A DNA stretch of 34,222 nt from an uncultured Dysosmobacter sp. Lineage in GTDB: Bacteria > Bacillota > Clostridia > Oscillospirales > Oscillospiraceae. How positions within the stretch are numbered: the stretch's first letter is position 1; each line of letters opens with the position of its first letter. The notes below the pieces were generated by a model. It was not told where the DNA came from, did no database searches, and saw only the letters and a program-made list of their open reading frames with translations. The position numbers were made by a program, and so were the translations under genes. Below, piece by piece: positions 25,321 to 32,757 of this stretch. Where the stretch lies: assembly GCA_934504065.1 (NCBI GenBank), contig CAKSVQ010000013.1, positions 1 to 34,222 on the forward strand. Reading direction: 5' to 3'.

Positions 25321-25358
25321 CCAACCATCCACCCGTAGGGGCGGATGGTTGGTTTTTT
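25319..25358 (+). terminator. Terminator after GNAT gene and repeat copy C
   Basis: CCAACCATCC (25321-25330) pairs with GGATGGTTGG (25343-25352), followed by TTTTTT (25353-25358). Confidence 0.88.
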
Positions 25359-25381
25359 ATGTGGTTAGAATCCGCAATCCT

Positions 25382-25675
25382 TTAGAAATGATGGTCCCGC
25401 AGCAGGCGCTTGGCCTGCTCCCACAGCTCGTCGCTGACGGTCTGGATCACCGCCACCCGCTCCACAATGTCCGGCAGGGCGCTTTTCAGCTCCGCCTCCA
25501 CCAGCGTTTCATTGGTCAGGTCGGCAGAGGGGCACCCCGCGCACTGGCCCAGCAGCTTCACATAAAGCACCTTGTCCGCCAGATGGTCCACCTCAATCTC
25601 CCCGCCGTGGCTGCGCAGGGAGGGGCGCACCTTTTCATCCAGCACCTGCTCGATCTTCTTCAATTCCTCACTCAT
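25382..25675 (-). CDS. NifU-like C-terminal domain (Fe-S scaffold type) protein
   Basis: 97 aa from the ATG at 25675, with GGAGGAG upstream; its start overlaps the end of the ATPase gene by 8 nt. The frame stays open further upstream but only as an antisense shadow of the ATPase. One NifU_C/Nfu domain: KKIEQVLDEKVRPSLRSHGGEIEVDHL, then the cluster-binding C45-x2-C48 in GQCAGCPSADLTNE, then LKSALPDIVERV. Nfu proteins carry [4Fe-4S] clusters to client proteins. Its tight coupling to a MoxR/VWA cluster may be functional or just convenient packing. Confidence 0.92.
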   Translation of the reverse strand: MSEELKKIEQVLDEKVRPSLRSHGGEIEVDHLADKVLYVKLLGQCAGCPSADLTNETLVEAELKSALPDIVERVAVIQTVSDELWEQAKRLLRDHHF

Positions 25676-27191
25676 GTTCCCGCTCCTCCTTCCGCGCTGC
25701 AAGGATCTCCTCCCGGATGGCGCGGCGCTTATCATCAAACAGCAATTCCCGGTTATGGCGGAAGTATGCGTCGCATCCGAAGTTTTCCACAAACCAGCTG
25801 GTGTCATACCCCGCCGTGATCTCGGTGACGAACATCACCAGCTCCTGCCCCTGCCCGAAGGTGGTCTCCAAAAAGCGGAAGCTGTTGTCGAACATGGCCC
25901 CGGCCTCTTCGGCCAGCGCCCTGCGCGTTTCCACCTCGCCGCCGAACCACTGCCGGATCAGGTCCATGGCTTCCCCGCCGCCGGAAACATCCTCCCGGTT
26001 CAGGCGGTCGCGGTAATCCTCCAGCGCGGCGATCTCCCGCAGGGTCAGGTCCCGCTGTTCCTTTTCCAGTCCGCCTGCCTCCGCGGCCTGCCGCAGCTTT
26101 TCCCGCCGCTGCCAGATCAGCTGGTCCAGCACCGTCTGGGGCCGGGCAGACGTGGACTTGACCTTGAAATCCAGCAGCGCGGCGTGCAACGCTTCGGTCA
26201 GCGCGTCCTGCCGCCGCGCAAGCCGGGCGGCCTCGTTCAATCGGCTGAGCAGCAGCCCCATCACGGAAAGCTTTTCGTCAAAGGCGGCCTCCCGCAGCTC
26301 CAGCTCCGTGATCCGCTGCCACTGGCCGCGCAGAATATCGTCCACATGGTAGGTGCGCTGGTACTTGTTGTACAGTTCCAGATAGTTGGCAAAATCCTTG
26401 GCGATGCGGGGCAGCTGGATATACTGCCCCACGACCTCCCGGTCCACCCGCAGCCCCAGCTTTTCATAGGCGCAGATCAACTCGCTGAGGTCCTCCCAGC
26501 CCCGGGCGGTGGCAAACTGCATCCCGTCGGCGCTGTTTTCCATGCGGTAGAAGTTGTCCTTTTTGATGTCCAGATAGGAGATCACCGCACCGTGGATGCC
26601 CTTTTGACGGGCGTAGGCTTTCCACACGCCAAAATCCTCCGTCACGTCGATGCGCTTGACGCGGTCCAGCGTCACCACGTCGAAATCCCGGACGGACTTG
26701 TTGTACTCCGGCGGATTACCCGCCGCCACGATCAGCCAGCCCTCCGGCAGGCGCTGGTTACCGAAGGTCTTGCACTGCAAAAATTGCAGCATCATCGGCG
26801 CCAGCGTCTCGCTGACGCAGTTGATCTCGTCCAGAAATAAGATGCCCTCTTTGCGCCCGGTCCGCTCCATCAGCTGATATACCGAGGTCAAGATCTCGCT
26901 CATGGTATAGGCGGTGACGGAATATTCCTGTCCACCGTAGGTGTGCTTTTCGATGTATGGCAGACCAATGGCGCTTTGCCGGGTGTGGTGGGTGATGGTA
27001 TAGGCCACCAGTCCCACTCCCTCTTCCGCTGCGATCTGCGCCATGATCTGGGTCTTGCCGATACCGGGAGGGCCCATCAGCAGCACGGGCCGCTGGCGGA
27101 TGGAGGGAATGAGGTAATTGCCCAGCTCATCCCGGCTCAGATACGCCTTGAGTGTGTTGGCGATCTCCTGTTTTGCCTGTTTGATATTCAT
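25668..27191 (-). CDS. MoxR-type AAA+ ATPase
   Basis: 507 aa from the ATG at 27191, with GGAGGAA upstream. Walker A GPPGIGKT at residues 40-47, Walker B ILFLDEIN with catalytic Glu, a sensor-1-like WLIVAAGNPPEYN, and the arginine-rich segment after it (DFDVVTLDRVKRIDV). The C-terminal ~200 residues are helical and charged (REKLRQAAEAGGLEKEQRDLTLREIAALEDYRDRLNRED), beyond the usual MoxR core of ~320 aa. MoxR ATPases pair with VWA proteins as chaperone-like complexes that mature or remodel partner enzymes; the VWA partner lies immediately upstream. Client unknown. Confidence 0.9.
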   Translation of the reverse strand: MNIKQAKQEIANTLKAYLSRDELGNYLIPSIRQRPVLLMGPPGIGKTQIMAQIAAEEGVGLVAYTITHHTRQSAIGLPYIEKHTYGGQEYSVTAYTMSEILTSVYQLMERTGRKEGILFLDEINCVSETLAPMMLQFLQCKTFGNQRLPEGWLIVAAGNPPEYNKSVRDFDVVTLDRVKRIDVTEDFGVWKAYARQKGIHGAVISYLDIKKDNFYRMENSADGMQFATARGWEDLSELICAYEKLGLRVDREVVGQYIQLPRIAKDFANYLELYNKYQRTYHVDDILRGQWQRITELELREAAFDEKLSVMGLLLSRLNEAARLARRQDALTEALHAALLDFKVKSTSARPQTVLDQLIWQRREKLRQAAEAGGLEKEQRDLTLREIAALEDYRDRLNREDVSGGGEAMDLIRQWFGGEVETRRALAEEAGAMFDNSFRFLETTFGQGQELVMFVTEITAGYDTSWFVENFGCDAYFRHNRELLFDDKRRAIREEILAARKEEREHE

Positions 27192-27202
27192 AGGTTCCTC
27201 CG

Positions 27203-28564
27203 TTACAACTGGGGCAGCTCGTCCCAGTCAATGATATCCGGGTAATCCTCCGCAGCCTGCGCAGCAGCCTTTTCCAGCCCCGGCAGCTCCAGCACCAGCC
27301 GGATGGCCCACGGCGGCATGGGCACGGACAGCGGCGGTTCTTCCAGCAGCACGAACGCCGTTTCATAGGGCGGGCGCTTCTTTGGGTAAACGCCCATGCC
27401 GTCGGTGAAATACACCAGCCCCCGCAGCGAGGTGAACGCCCCCTGCCGCTGCAGCTGCTCCACATATTGAAACACCGGACGGAAATCCGTGGCGCTGCCG
27501 CCCTGCAGGGAAAAATGCTCCATATACTCCCGCAGGTCCTCCAAATCGTGAATGGCCGTGTCGGAGCGGATCTGGTCATCGCATTGCAGAATGCGGATAT
27601 TCACCTTGCGGGTGAAAGTCTCCGTGCTGCGCAAAATGGCATAGGTACAGGCCAGAAACTGGCGCACCAGCGGGCCGGAGGTGGACATGGAGGTGTCCAC
27701 TGCGATCACAAAGTCCTCGATCCGCCGCTCCTCCTTCGTCTCTGTGGGCTCCACCAGCGGCATATTGCCGTAAAGCCGCAGGCCGTAGGAATAAAAGCCA
27801 TAGTCAAAGGCGTCGCCGTCCACGCCCAGCACCTCCCGGGGGGCGGCAAATCGCCGCAGAAAAGCCCGGTAGTCCACATCGTCCCGGACGGCCACCCGCA
27901 CCTGCTCCAGCACGGCCTCGCCGCCCACCGACTGCCCGGCCAGCACGGTCTCCATTCCGGTGCGGGTCTTCTCCGCCACGTCCTTCCACTTTTCATCCTG
28001 ACGGCTCCGGCTGTCGTCATCCTGCTTTTCCATGTCCCACAGGCCATGGTCGTCCTCCTGAAAGCGGCGCTGCAGCTGCGCCACCTCGTAATCCGGCAGG
28101 TTCAGCCGCAGCAATCGGCGGTAAATGCCCTCCGCCGTGAGCACAGGCATATCCTGCAGACACTCGCCGTAAAACTTCCGCCGGGCCGGAGCGACGCCGC
28201 TATCCAGACAGCGGTATTCCAAACTGTCCAGAATACTTTCCACCGCCGCGTCGCAGGCAAGGTCCCACAGCTGCGGCACCTTGCCCCGCTTTTTGTGCAG
28301 GTGGCGCAGCATACAGTGCAGGATCACATGGAGATACGCCCGGTTGATATACACCGGGCTGCGCAGATACCGCTCGGAGAGAAACGCCCCGTCGTAATAC
28401 AGCGCTTCCCCGTCCGTCGCCAGTGAGAGGGTCACCCCGCCGCCGGGCCGGACCTCCAGCGCGCACAGCGCCACATCCAGATAGGGAAGGCTCATATAAA
28501 GCTCATTGCGGGCCGCGTATAAAATTTCCAGCCCGATCTGGGAAAGGTCTTTCGTCTCGTTCAT
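27203..28564 (-). CDS. VWA-like protein with degenerate DUF2201-type metallopeptidase domain
   Basis: 453 aa from the ATG at 28564 (a TTG at 28579 is the alternative). The N-terminal part resembles the putative metallopeptidase domain linked to VWA proteins, followed by LWDLACDAAVESIL, but the zinc motif reads H79-V-I-L-H83-x4-H88: the expected Glu of HExxH is Val. The C-terminal third is a VWA domain with an intact MIDAS: DTSMS in FVIAVDTSMSTSGPLV, the Thr loop around GGSATDFRPVF, and VYFTDGMG. The central region is charged. Partner of the MoxR ATPase 11 nt downstream. Confidence 0.88.
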   Translation of the reverse strand: MNETKDLSQIGLEILYAARNELYMSLPYLDVALCALEVRPGGGVTLSLATDGEALYYDGAFLSERYLRSPVYINRAYLHVILHCMLRHLHKKRGKVPQLWDLACDAAVESILDSLEYRCLDSGVAPARRKFYGECLQDMPVLTAEGIYRRLLRLNLPDYEVAQLQRRFQEDDHGLWDMEKQDDDSRSRQDEKWKDVAEKTRTGMETVLAGQSVGGEAVLEQVRVAVRDDVDYRAFLRRFAAPREVLGVDGDAFDYGFYSYGLRLYGNMPLVEPTETKEERRIEDFVIAVDTSMSTSGPLVRQFLACTYAILRSTETFTRKVNIRILQCDDQIRSDTAIHDLEDLREYMEHFSLQGGSATDFRPVFQYVEQLQRQGAFTSLRGLVYFTDGMGVYPKKRPPYETAFVLLEEPPLSVPMPPWAIRLVLELPGLEKAAAQAAEDYPDIIDWDELPQL

Positions 28565-28575
28565 CGTTCCTACTC

Positions 28576-29550
28576 TCAAAGGTCAAAGCTTTTCGCCGCC
28601 CCCGTGGGGAATCGGCGGTGCTGCGCTTCCAGCAGCAGCGCCAGCGCCTCCGGCCGCTCCTGCTCCCGGGCCATGGCGCACAGGGCAGAAAGCTCCTCCC
28701 GGGTAGGCTCGGTGGAGCGCAGCAGGGTGCCGAGGCCCTCCGTGTCCTTCTCGGACAGCAGCCACTGCCCCGCCGCAGGCACATGGGCGGCAAGATAGGC
28801 CCGGTAATCCGCCTCGGCCCGCTCCGTCAGCTCCGCGGGATAGCGCAGCCGCCACCACGCAAGGCGCAGCGCGCACGCCGCGTCATACTCCATGCCCAGC
28901 ATGGGCCGCCACAGCTCGTCGTAAGCTTTTAAACTCAGCTGCTTGCGGTAAAAGCAATGGTGATAGCTGTATCCCGCGCCATAGATGTTGTAATCAAAAT
29001 GGTGGGCAGGGCAGTTTTCCTCATAGACCTCCACATACTCCGGGAAGATCAGCCGCACCGCCGCACCGTCCACCCGCGTCAGCGTCATGTCCAGCTCTCC
29101 GGGCAGTTCGTCGGCAAGATAGGCCATCAGCTCCCCTTCCAGCCCGGTGCAGGCAAGGTGGAAGGTGTCCAGCACACGGCAGTTCATCAGCGCGCCGCCG
29201 CCCCAGTGGCGCACCGTGTCCCGCAGGCGCAGGGTCTTCAGCGCGGAGCAGTTGAAAAAGGCGTAATCCCCCACGCCCTCCAGCGCATCGGGCAGCCGAA
29301 GGTCCGCAAGGGCGCTGTTGTCCCACTCCTCCGCCGTGTCCGCGCCGCAGGTCACCCGCAGTCGCTCCCCCTCCGGCGCGGGGCGGCCCGGGGTGAGGGC
29401 GTGGTCCGCAAGAAAGCGCACAGGCAGGCCGAACAGCTCCTCCGGCAGAGCGGCCTTTTGTTCGCAGGTCTGGGCCCACAAAACCGTGATGCCCGCCGTC
29501 TCCCGGCGGATGACCAGATCCCAGTTGTCCGTGCCGCTGATGTGTTCCAC
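28576..29550 (-). CDS. Unknown protein with LRR_5-like segment, MoxR/VWA-associated
   Basis: 324 aa from GTG at 29550, chosen because GGGGGTGG lies just upstream and the likely -10 (29582-29577) leaves no room for the ATG at 29631. Residues ~80-140 contain BspA-type leucine-rich pieces (LADLRLPDALEGVGDYAFFNCSALKTLRLRDTV). The rest, including a Tyr/His-rich stretch (HHFDYNIYGAGYSYHHCFYRKQL) and a helical C-terminus (ALCAMAREQERPEALALLLEAQH), is not recognised. No signal peptide. It is the first gene of the minus-strand operon and lies 11 nt before the VWA gene, so it probably belongs to the same complex or is its client/adaptor. Confidence 0.78.
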   Translation of the reverse strand: MEHISGTDNWDLVIRRETAGITVLWAQTCEQKAALPEELFGLPVRFLADHALTPGRPAPEGERLRVTCGADTAEEWDNSALADLRLPDALEGVGDYAFFNCSALKTLRLRDTVRHWGGGALMNCRVLDTFHLACTGLEGELMAYLADELPGELDMTLTRVDGAAVRLIFPEYVEVYEENCPAHHFDYNIYGAGYSYHHCFYRKQLSLKAYDELWRPMLGMEYDAACALRLAWWRLRYPAELTERAEADYRAYLAAHVPAAGQWLLSEKDTEGLGTLLRSTEPTREELSALCAMAREQERPEALALLLEAQHRRFPTGAAKSFDL

Positions 29551-29576
29551 TGTTCCACCCCCCGATTTTCTTTCCC

Positions 29577-29614
29577 AGTATAGCACACTCCCGCCCGGTT
29601 TCCTAGGGCGGGAG
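29577..29614. promoter_or_regulatory. Divergent control region: weak minus promoter and perfect hairpin
   Basis: Minus-strand TATACT (29582-29577) with a poor -35. Just upstream CTCCCGCCC (29588-29596) pairs perfectly with GGGCGGGAG (29606-29614) between this promoter and that of gntR. Either a regulatory palindrome or a barrier between divergent units. Confidence 0.5.
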
Positions 29615-29635
29615 CAAAAAGTTTTCTCCACGGGC

Positions 29636-29676
29636 TTGACATTTCGCTTTAACTGTATATACTGTTTATGTACAGT
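29636..29676 (+). promoter_or_regulatory. gntR-ABC operon promoter with probable GntR operator
   Basis: TTGACA (29636-29641), 16-bp spacer, TATACT (29658-29663). ACTGTA (29652-29657) and TACAGT (29671-29676) form an inverted repeat enclosing the -10, well placed for autorepression by the first gene product. Confidence 0.72.
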
Positions 29677-29693
29677 ACGAACGGAGGAATTCC

Positions 29694-30074
29694 ATGGAAC
29701 TCATCATTCGCAACACCACGCCCCAGCCGATCTACGACCAGATCTCCTCCCAGATCAAGGCGCAGATCCTCTCCGGGGCGCTGCTGCCCGGGCAGGCCCT
29801 GCCCTCGATCCGGGGACTTGCCAAGGACCTGAAAATTTCCGTCATCACCACCAAGCGGGCTTATGACGAGCTGGAAGCCCAGGGCCTTGTGGTCACCGTG
29901 GCGGGCAAGGGCTGCTTTGTGGCCCCGCAGACTACCGACGTGATTGCCCAGCGGCGGCGGGGCGAGGTGGAGACCCAGCTCCGCGCCGCCGTAGAGCAGG
30001 CCCGGCGCTGCGGCATGGACGATGCCGAGGTCCGGGCCATGCTGGACACGCTTTTAAAGGAGGAACCCTCATGA
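29694..30074 (+). CDS. GntR family regulator, YtrA subfamily
   Basis: 126 aa from ATG 29694, with ACGGAGGAA upstream. An N-terminal winged helix (PIYDQISSQIKAQILSGALLPGQALPSIRGLAKDLKISVITTKRAYDELEAQGLV) is followed by only ~50 helical residues, the short tail typical of YtrA regulators, which control adjacent ABC transporters. Overlaps the ATPase gene by 4 nt. An operator-like repeat covers its promoter. Confidence 0.93.
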   Translation: MELIIRNTTPQPIYDQISSQIKAQILSGALLPGQALPSIRGLAKDLKISVITTKRAYDELEAQGLVVTVAGKGCFVAPQTTDVIAQRRRGEVETQLRAAVEQARRCGMDDAEVRAMLDTLLKEEPS

Positions 30075-30925
30075 ACGTCATTGAATGCAGCCACCTGCAA
30101 AAGTCCTTTGGCAGCTTTGCCATACAGGACCTCACCCTGTCCGTCCCCCAAGGGGCCATCTGCGGCCTGATCGGCGAAAACGGCGCGGGCAAGTCCACCC
30201 TCATCCGCCTGCTGATGGGGGCGCTGCGGCCCGACGGCGGCACCGTCTCCGTGTTGGGCACGGAGGTCTCCTCCCCCGATTTTTACGCCGTGCGGGAACA
30301 GGTGGGCGTGGTGCTGGACGAGAGCTGCTTTCCGTCGGCGCTGAACGCCGTGCAGGCGGGCAAGGTGCTTGCCCGCACCTACCGCCAGTGGGACAAGGAG
30401 GCCTATGCCGCCTATCTTTATCGCTTTCACCTCCCCTTGGACAAACCCTTCAAGGACTATTCCCGCGGCATGCGGATGAAGCTCTCGATCTCCGCCGCGC
30501 TGAGCCACAACGCCCGGCTTTTGGTGCTGGACGAAGCCACCGCCGGGCTGGACCCCATCGTCCGGGACGAGATTCTGGACCTCTTCATGGAGTTCACCCG
30601 GGAGGAGAGCCACTCCATCCTCATCTCCTCCCACATTCTCAGCGATTTGGAAAAGCTGTGCGACTACATCGCGTTTTTGCATCAGGGGCAGCTGCTGTTC
30701 TGCGAGGAAAAGGACGCGCTGCTGGAGCAATACGGCATTTTCATGGACTCAAAGGAAAATCTGGACTGCCTGCTGCCGGAGGCCGTGGTCACCCGGGAGG
30801 AAAACGGCTATGGCGGCGTGCGCGCCATGGTGCGCACCGAATACATGCCCGCCGGGTTCCATCTGGAACGGCCCACGGTGGAGGATGTGATCCTTGCGCT
30901 GGTGAAAGGAGCGAACGGACAATGA
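30071..30925 (+). CDS. ABC transporter ATP-binding protein
   Basis: 284 aa from ATG 30071, with AAAGGAGGA upstream. Walker A GENGAGKST at residues 35-43, signature YSRGMRMKLSISAAL (the usual LSGGQ is diverged to YSRGM, common in YtrB/BcrA-like exporters), Walker B LLVLDEATAGLD, and an H-loop in ILISSHILSD. The ~70 residues after the core are of the YtrB type. Likely an exporter for a peptide, antibiotic or wall-active compound; no biosynthetic genes nearby. Coupled to the permease by a 4-nt overlap. Confidence 0.94.
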   Translation: MNVIECSHLQKSFGSFAIQDLTLSVPQGAICGLIGENGAGKSTLIRLLMGALRPDGGTVSVLGTEVSSPDFYAVREQVGVVLDESCFPSALNAVQAGKVLARTYRQWDKEAYAAYLYRFHLPLDKPFKDYSRGMRMKLSISAALSHNARLLVLDEATAGLDPIVRDEILDLFMEFTREESHSILISSHILSDLEKLCDYIAFLHQGQLLFCEEKDALLEQYGIFMDSKENLDCLLPEAVVTREENGYGGVRAMVRTEYMPAGFHLERPTVEDVILALVKGANGQ

Positions 30926-31521
30926 ACGCACTGCTGCTGAAGGATTTTTACACGCTCAAAAAACAGCTGGGCCTGCTGGCGCTGGTGCTGCTGGTGTGGA
31001 GCGCGGTGCCCAACCGCTTTCTCAATATCTTTGCCGTAGTCTACGGCGCCATGCTGCCCTACACCGCCATGGCCTACGACGAGCAGAGCCACTGGGACCG
31101 CCTTTGCGCCATGCTGCCCTACCGGGCGCGGGATGTGGTTCTGAGCAAATACGTGCTGGGCTGGCTGGCACTGCTGGTCTCTGCCGCGGCCACCGTCCTG
31201 ATCCGGGCGCTGTGCGCACTGGTGCCTGTACTGGGCGAATCGCTCCAGCCTGCGGCACTGCTGTTTTCCCTGTGCCTTGGGTGCGTGATTTTGGCGGTCA
31301 GCCTGCCGCTGATGTTCCGCTTCGGGTCGGTCAAGGGGCGGCTGGTCATGTTCTTCACCATGTTTACCCTTTTTGCGGGCGTGGGCGCCATCAGCGGCTA
31401 TTCCTCCATGGAAAGCGACAGCTTTTCCACGGCTCTGGTACTGGCCGCGCTGGCTGCAGCGCTGGTGCTCACCGCCGTGTCCGTGCCGCTGTCCATCCGC
31501 TTCTACCGCTGCCGGAACTGA
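30922..31521 (+). CDS. ABC-2 type transporter permease
   Basis: 199 aa from ATG 30922. Six hydrophobic segments can be drawn (LGLLALVLLVWSAV, FAVVYGAMLPYTAM, ALLVSAAATVLIRALCAL, PAALLFSLCLGCVILAVSL, LVMFFTMFTLFAGVGAI, ALVLAALAAALVLTAVSVPL), with the ABC2_membrane_5-type motif MAYDEQSHWDRLCAMLP between the second and third. One permease per operon suggests a homodimer. No extracellular domain or sensor kinase is encoded nearby; control is probably by the GntR protein. Confidence 0.9.
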   Translation: MNALLLKDFYTLKKQLGLLALVLLVWSAVPNRFLNIFAVVYGAMLPYTAMAYDEQSHWDRLCAMLPYRARDVVLSKYVLGWLALLVSAAATVLIRALCALVPVLGESLQPAALLFSLCLGCVILAVSLPLMFRFGSVKGRLVMFFTMFTLFAGVGAISGYSSMESDSFSTALVLAALAAALVLTAVSVPLSIRFYRCRN

Positions 31522-31551
31522 CAGGCCAAGCCTTGCCGGAATAAAAAAGAG

Positions 31552-31587
31552 AAAGGACAAGCAGCGCCATCCGCGTGCTTGTCCTTT
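31552..31587. terminator. Terminator between ABC permease gene and convergent XRE gene
   Basis: AAAGGACAAGCA (31552-31563) pairs perfectly with TGCTTGTCCTTT (31576-31587); the A-run at 31543-31549 gives a U-tract for the minus-strand transcript. Confidence 0.8.
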
Positions 31588-31831
31588 ACTGTTCCTGCCG
31601 GAGTTCCTTTTCGATCTCTGCCACCACCGCGCTCATGGGCACATCCAGCGCGTTGCTGATGCGGTACAGCGTTTCCAGCGTCGGCTTGCGCTCCCCGCGC
31701 TCAATGGCGCTCAGGTGCGTTCTGCCGATATCGGAAAGGCCGCTGAGCACCTCCTGCGTAACGCCCTTTTCCGTCCGCAGCCGCGCCAGCACCCGGCCCA
31801 CAAGGCGGGGGTCCAGTTGATTCTGGCTCAT
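31586..31831 (-). CDS. Small XRE-family transcriptional regulator
   Basis: 81 aa from the ATG at 31831 (MSQNQLDPRLVGRVL), with AGGGGTG upstream; the open frame upstream to 31951 crosses the promoter region and is not credible. Essentially one Cro/CI helix-turn-helix: LARLRTEKGVTQEVLSGLSDIGRTHLSAIERGERKPTLETLYRISNAL, then a short tail. Divergent from a small membrane protein gene whose promoter contains a perfect palindrome, the likely binding site. Confidence 0.9.
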   Translation of the reverse strand: MSQNQLDPRLVGRVLARLRTEKGVTQEVLSGLSDIGRTHLSAIERGERKPTLETLYRISNALDVPMSAVVAEIEKELRQEQ

Positions 31832-31886
31832 CGCTACACCCCTGTTTGAGTGTAGTATATCTTTTCCCGGCTTCTGAATACATTTG

Positions 31887-31915
31887 TTGACATACGAACA
31901 CATATGTGTTATATT
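31887..31915 (+). promoter_or_regulatory. Promoter with perfect palindrome in the spacer
   Basis: TTGACA (31887-31892), 17-bp spacer, TATATT (31910-31915). AACACATATGTGTT, a perfect 14-bp palindrome (31897-31910), fills most of the spacer; a bound repressor would block RNA polymerase. The divergent XRE protein is the obvious candidate. Confidence 0.75.
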
Positions 31916-31951
31916 TTCCCCAGATCGACTTAACAGAGAGGAGGGGTACAT

Positions 31952-32317
31952 ATGATCCGGCGGATACGCCGCAGTCTGTCCGGCTTGGAAAGCGCTGCGG
32001 TCCGGGCACTGTCAGGCCACTCCAAATGGCGGCGGCTGTGCATCCGGCTGACTGTGCTCCTTCTGCTTGTCTCCGTGGCCGTCATCCCTGCCACGGCCGC
32101 TGCTCCCGGCGGGATGCGTCATGCTCCGGCAGAGGCCATGGCCGCCCGCCATAAAGTGGGCAAAGCCGCGGAACAGGTCCTCTTCCAGCGCACCGAGCGC
32201 CGCCTTCCCTCCCCCGACGGCCAGCCGCCGCGAAAAGTCCGGGAATTCCGCATCATTCACCCATTGGGCGGCGGTCGACACATGGAGGTGCACAGCGTAC
32301 ATGTGGTGGAAAGATGA
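31952..32317 (+). CDS. Small basic membrane/secreted protein of unknown function
   Basis: 121 aa from ATG 31952, with a very strong AGAGGAGGGG site 7 nt upstream and a consensus promoter, so it is probably expressed. A basic N-terminus (MIRRIRRSL ... HSKWRRLCIR) leads into one hydrophobic stretch, residues ~31-50 (IRLTVLLLLVSVAVIPATAAA), which could be a membrane anchor or signal peptide cut after ATA. The remaining ~70 residues are charged and His-rich with no motif I recognise (HKVGKAAEQVLFQRTERRL; IIHPLGGGRHMEVHSVHVV). Paired with a divergent XRE regulator. Confidence 0.68.
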   Translation: MIRRIRRSLSGLESAAVRALSGHSKWRRLCIRLTVLLLLVSVAVIPATAAAPGGMRHAPAEAMAARHKVGKAAEQVLFQRTERRLPSPDGQPPRKVREFRIIHPLGGGRHMEVHSVHVVER

Positions 32318-32364
32318 ATTTTTCCGCCACTTGCCCCCTGCATGATACAGCACCTGTTATTACG

Positions 32365-32408
32365 AAAGCGAGCACTTTTGCATGATTAGCAAAAGTACTC
32401 GCTTTTTT
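32365..32408. terminator. Terminator between small membrane protein and convergent XRE gene
   Basis: 32365-32381 pairs with 32389-32405 with one mismatch (core ACTTTTGC/GCAAAAGT), then a T-run to 32408. Marks the left edge of the AT-richer island. Confidence 0.85.
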
Positions 32409-32631
32409 ATACATTTGCTTTTGGATAGGGCTTTTTCACATCGGTAAGGCCCAGCAAATAGTCAGTGCTGGTCTTGTAGAAAGCAGCTAATTTAATCAGT
32501 ACATCGGTCGGAATGTCCCTTTTACCGAGTTCATAGTGCGAGTAGCTGACCTGTGTGCATTGGAGATAGTCTGCAATATCTTTCTGTAATAAATCGGTGT
32601 CTTCCCTCATATCGCGTAGTCTTCGGTACAT
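32407..32631 (-). CDS. Small XRE-family regulator (phage/ICE repressor-like)
   Basis: 74 aa from the ATG at 32631, with AAAGGAG upstream. Cro/CI HTH: MREDTDLLQKDIADYLQCTQVSYSHYELGKRDIPTDVLIKLAAFYKTSTDYLLGLTD, a type very common in Firmicute mobile elements. AT-richer than the rest of the window. It is divergent from an excisionase-like gene, with two AACAnnnTGTT sites between them, the arrangement of a small genetic switch. Confidence 0.9.
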   Translation of the reverse strand: MYRRLRDMREDTDLLQKDIADYLQCTQVSYSHYELGKRDIPTDVLIKLAAFYKTSTDYLLGLTDVKKPYPKANV

Positions 32632-32682
32632 TCTGTGTAACTCCTTTCGAAGTAATAGGGTTTACACAGAAAGTATAGATAA

Positions 32683-32725
32683 AACATTTTGTTATCTTGA
32701 CTGGCAAAACAAAATGTTATATGCT
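32683..32725. promoter_or_regulatory. Paired operator sites and promoter between divergent regulators
   Basis: AACATTTTGTT (32683-32693) and its exact complement AACAAAATGTT (32708-32718); each is itself AACA-N3-TGTT. The plus-strand promoter TTGACT (32697-32702), 17-bp spacer, TATGCT (32720-32725) has one site in its spacer and one upstream. A minus-strand -10 (TATACT, 32678-32673) serves the XRE gene. Confidence 0.68.
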
Positions 32726-32757
32726 TGATAAAGTAGAAACTAATGGGAGGAAGGTTT

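Noticed and set aside
24021..25328. 435-codon minus-strand frame opposite the XRE-cupin and GNAT genes
   Set aside because: Runs antisense through two genes with clear families and into repeat copy C; no ribosome site and no recognisable domain.
25572..26840. 422-codon plus-strand frame opposite the MoxR gene
   Set aside because: Antisense shadow of the AAA ATPase, whose Walker motifs are intact on the minus strand.
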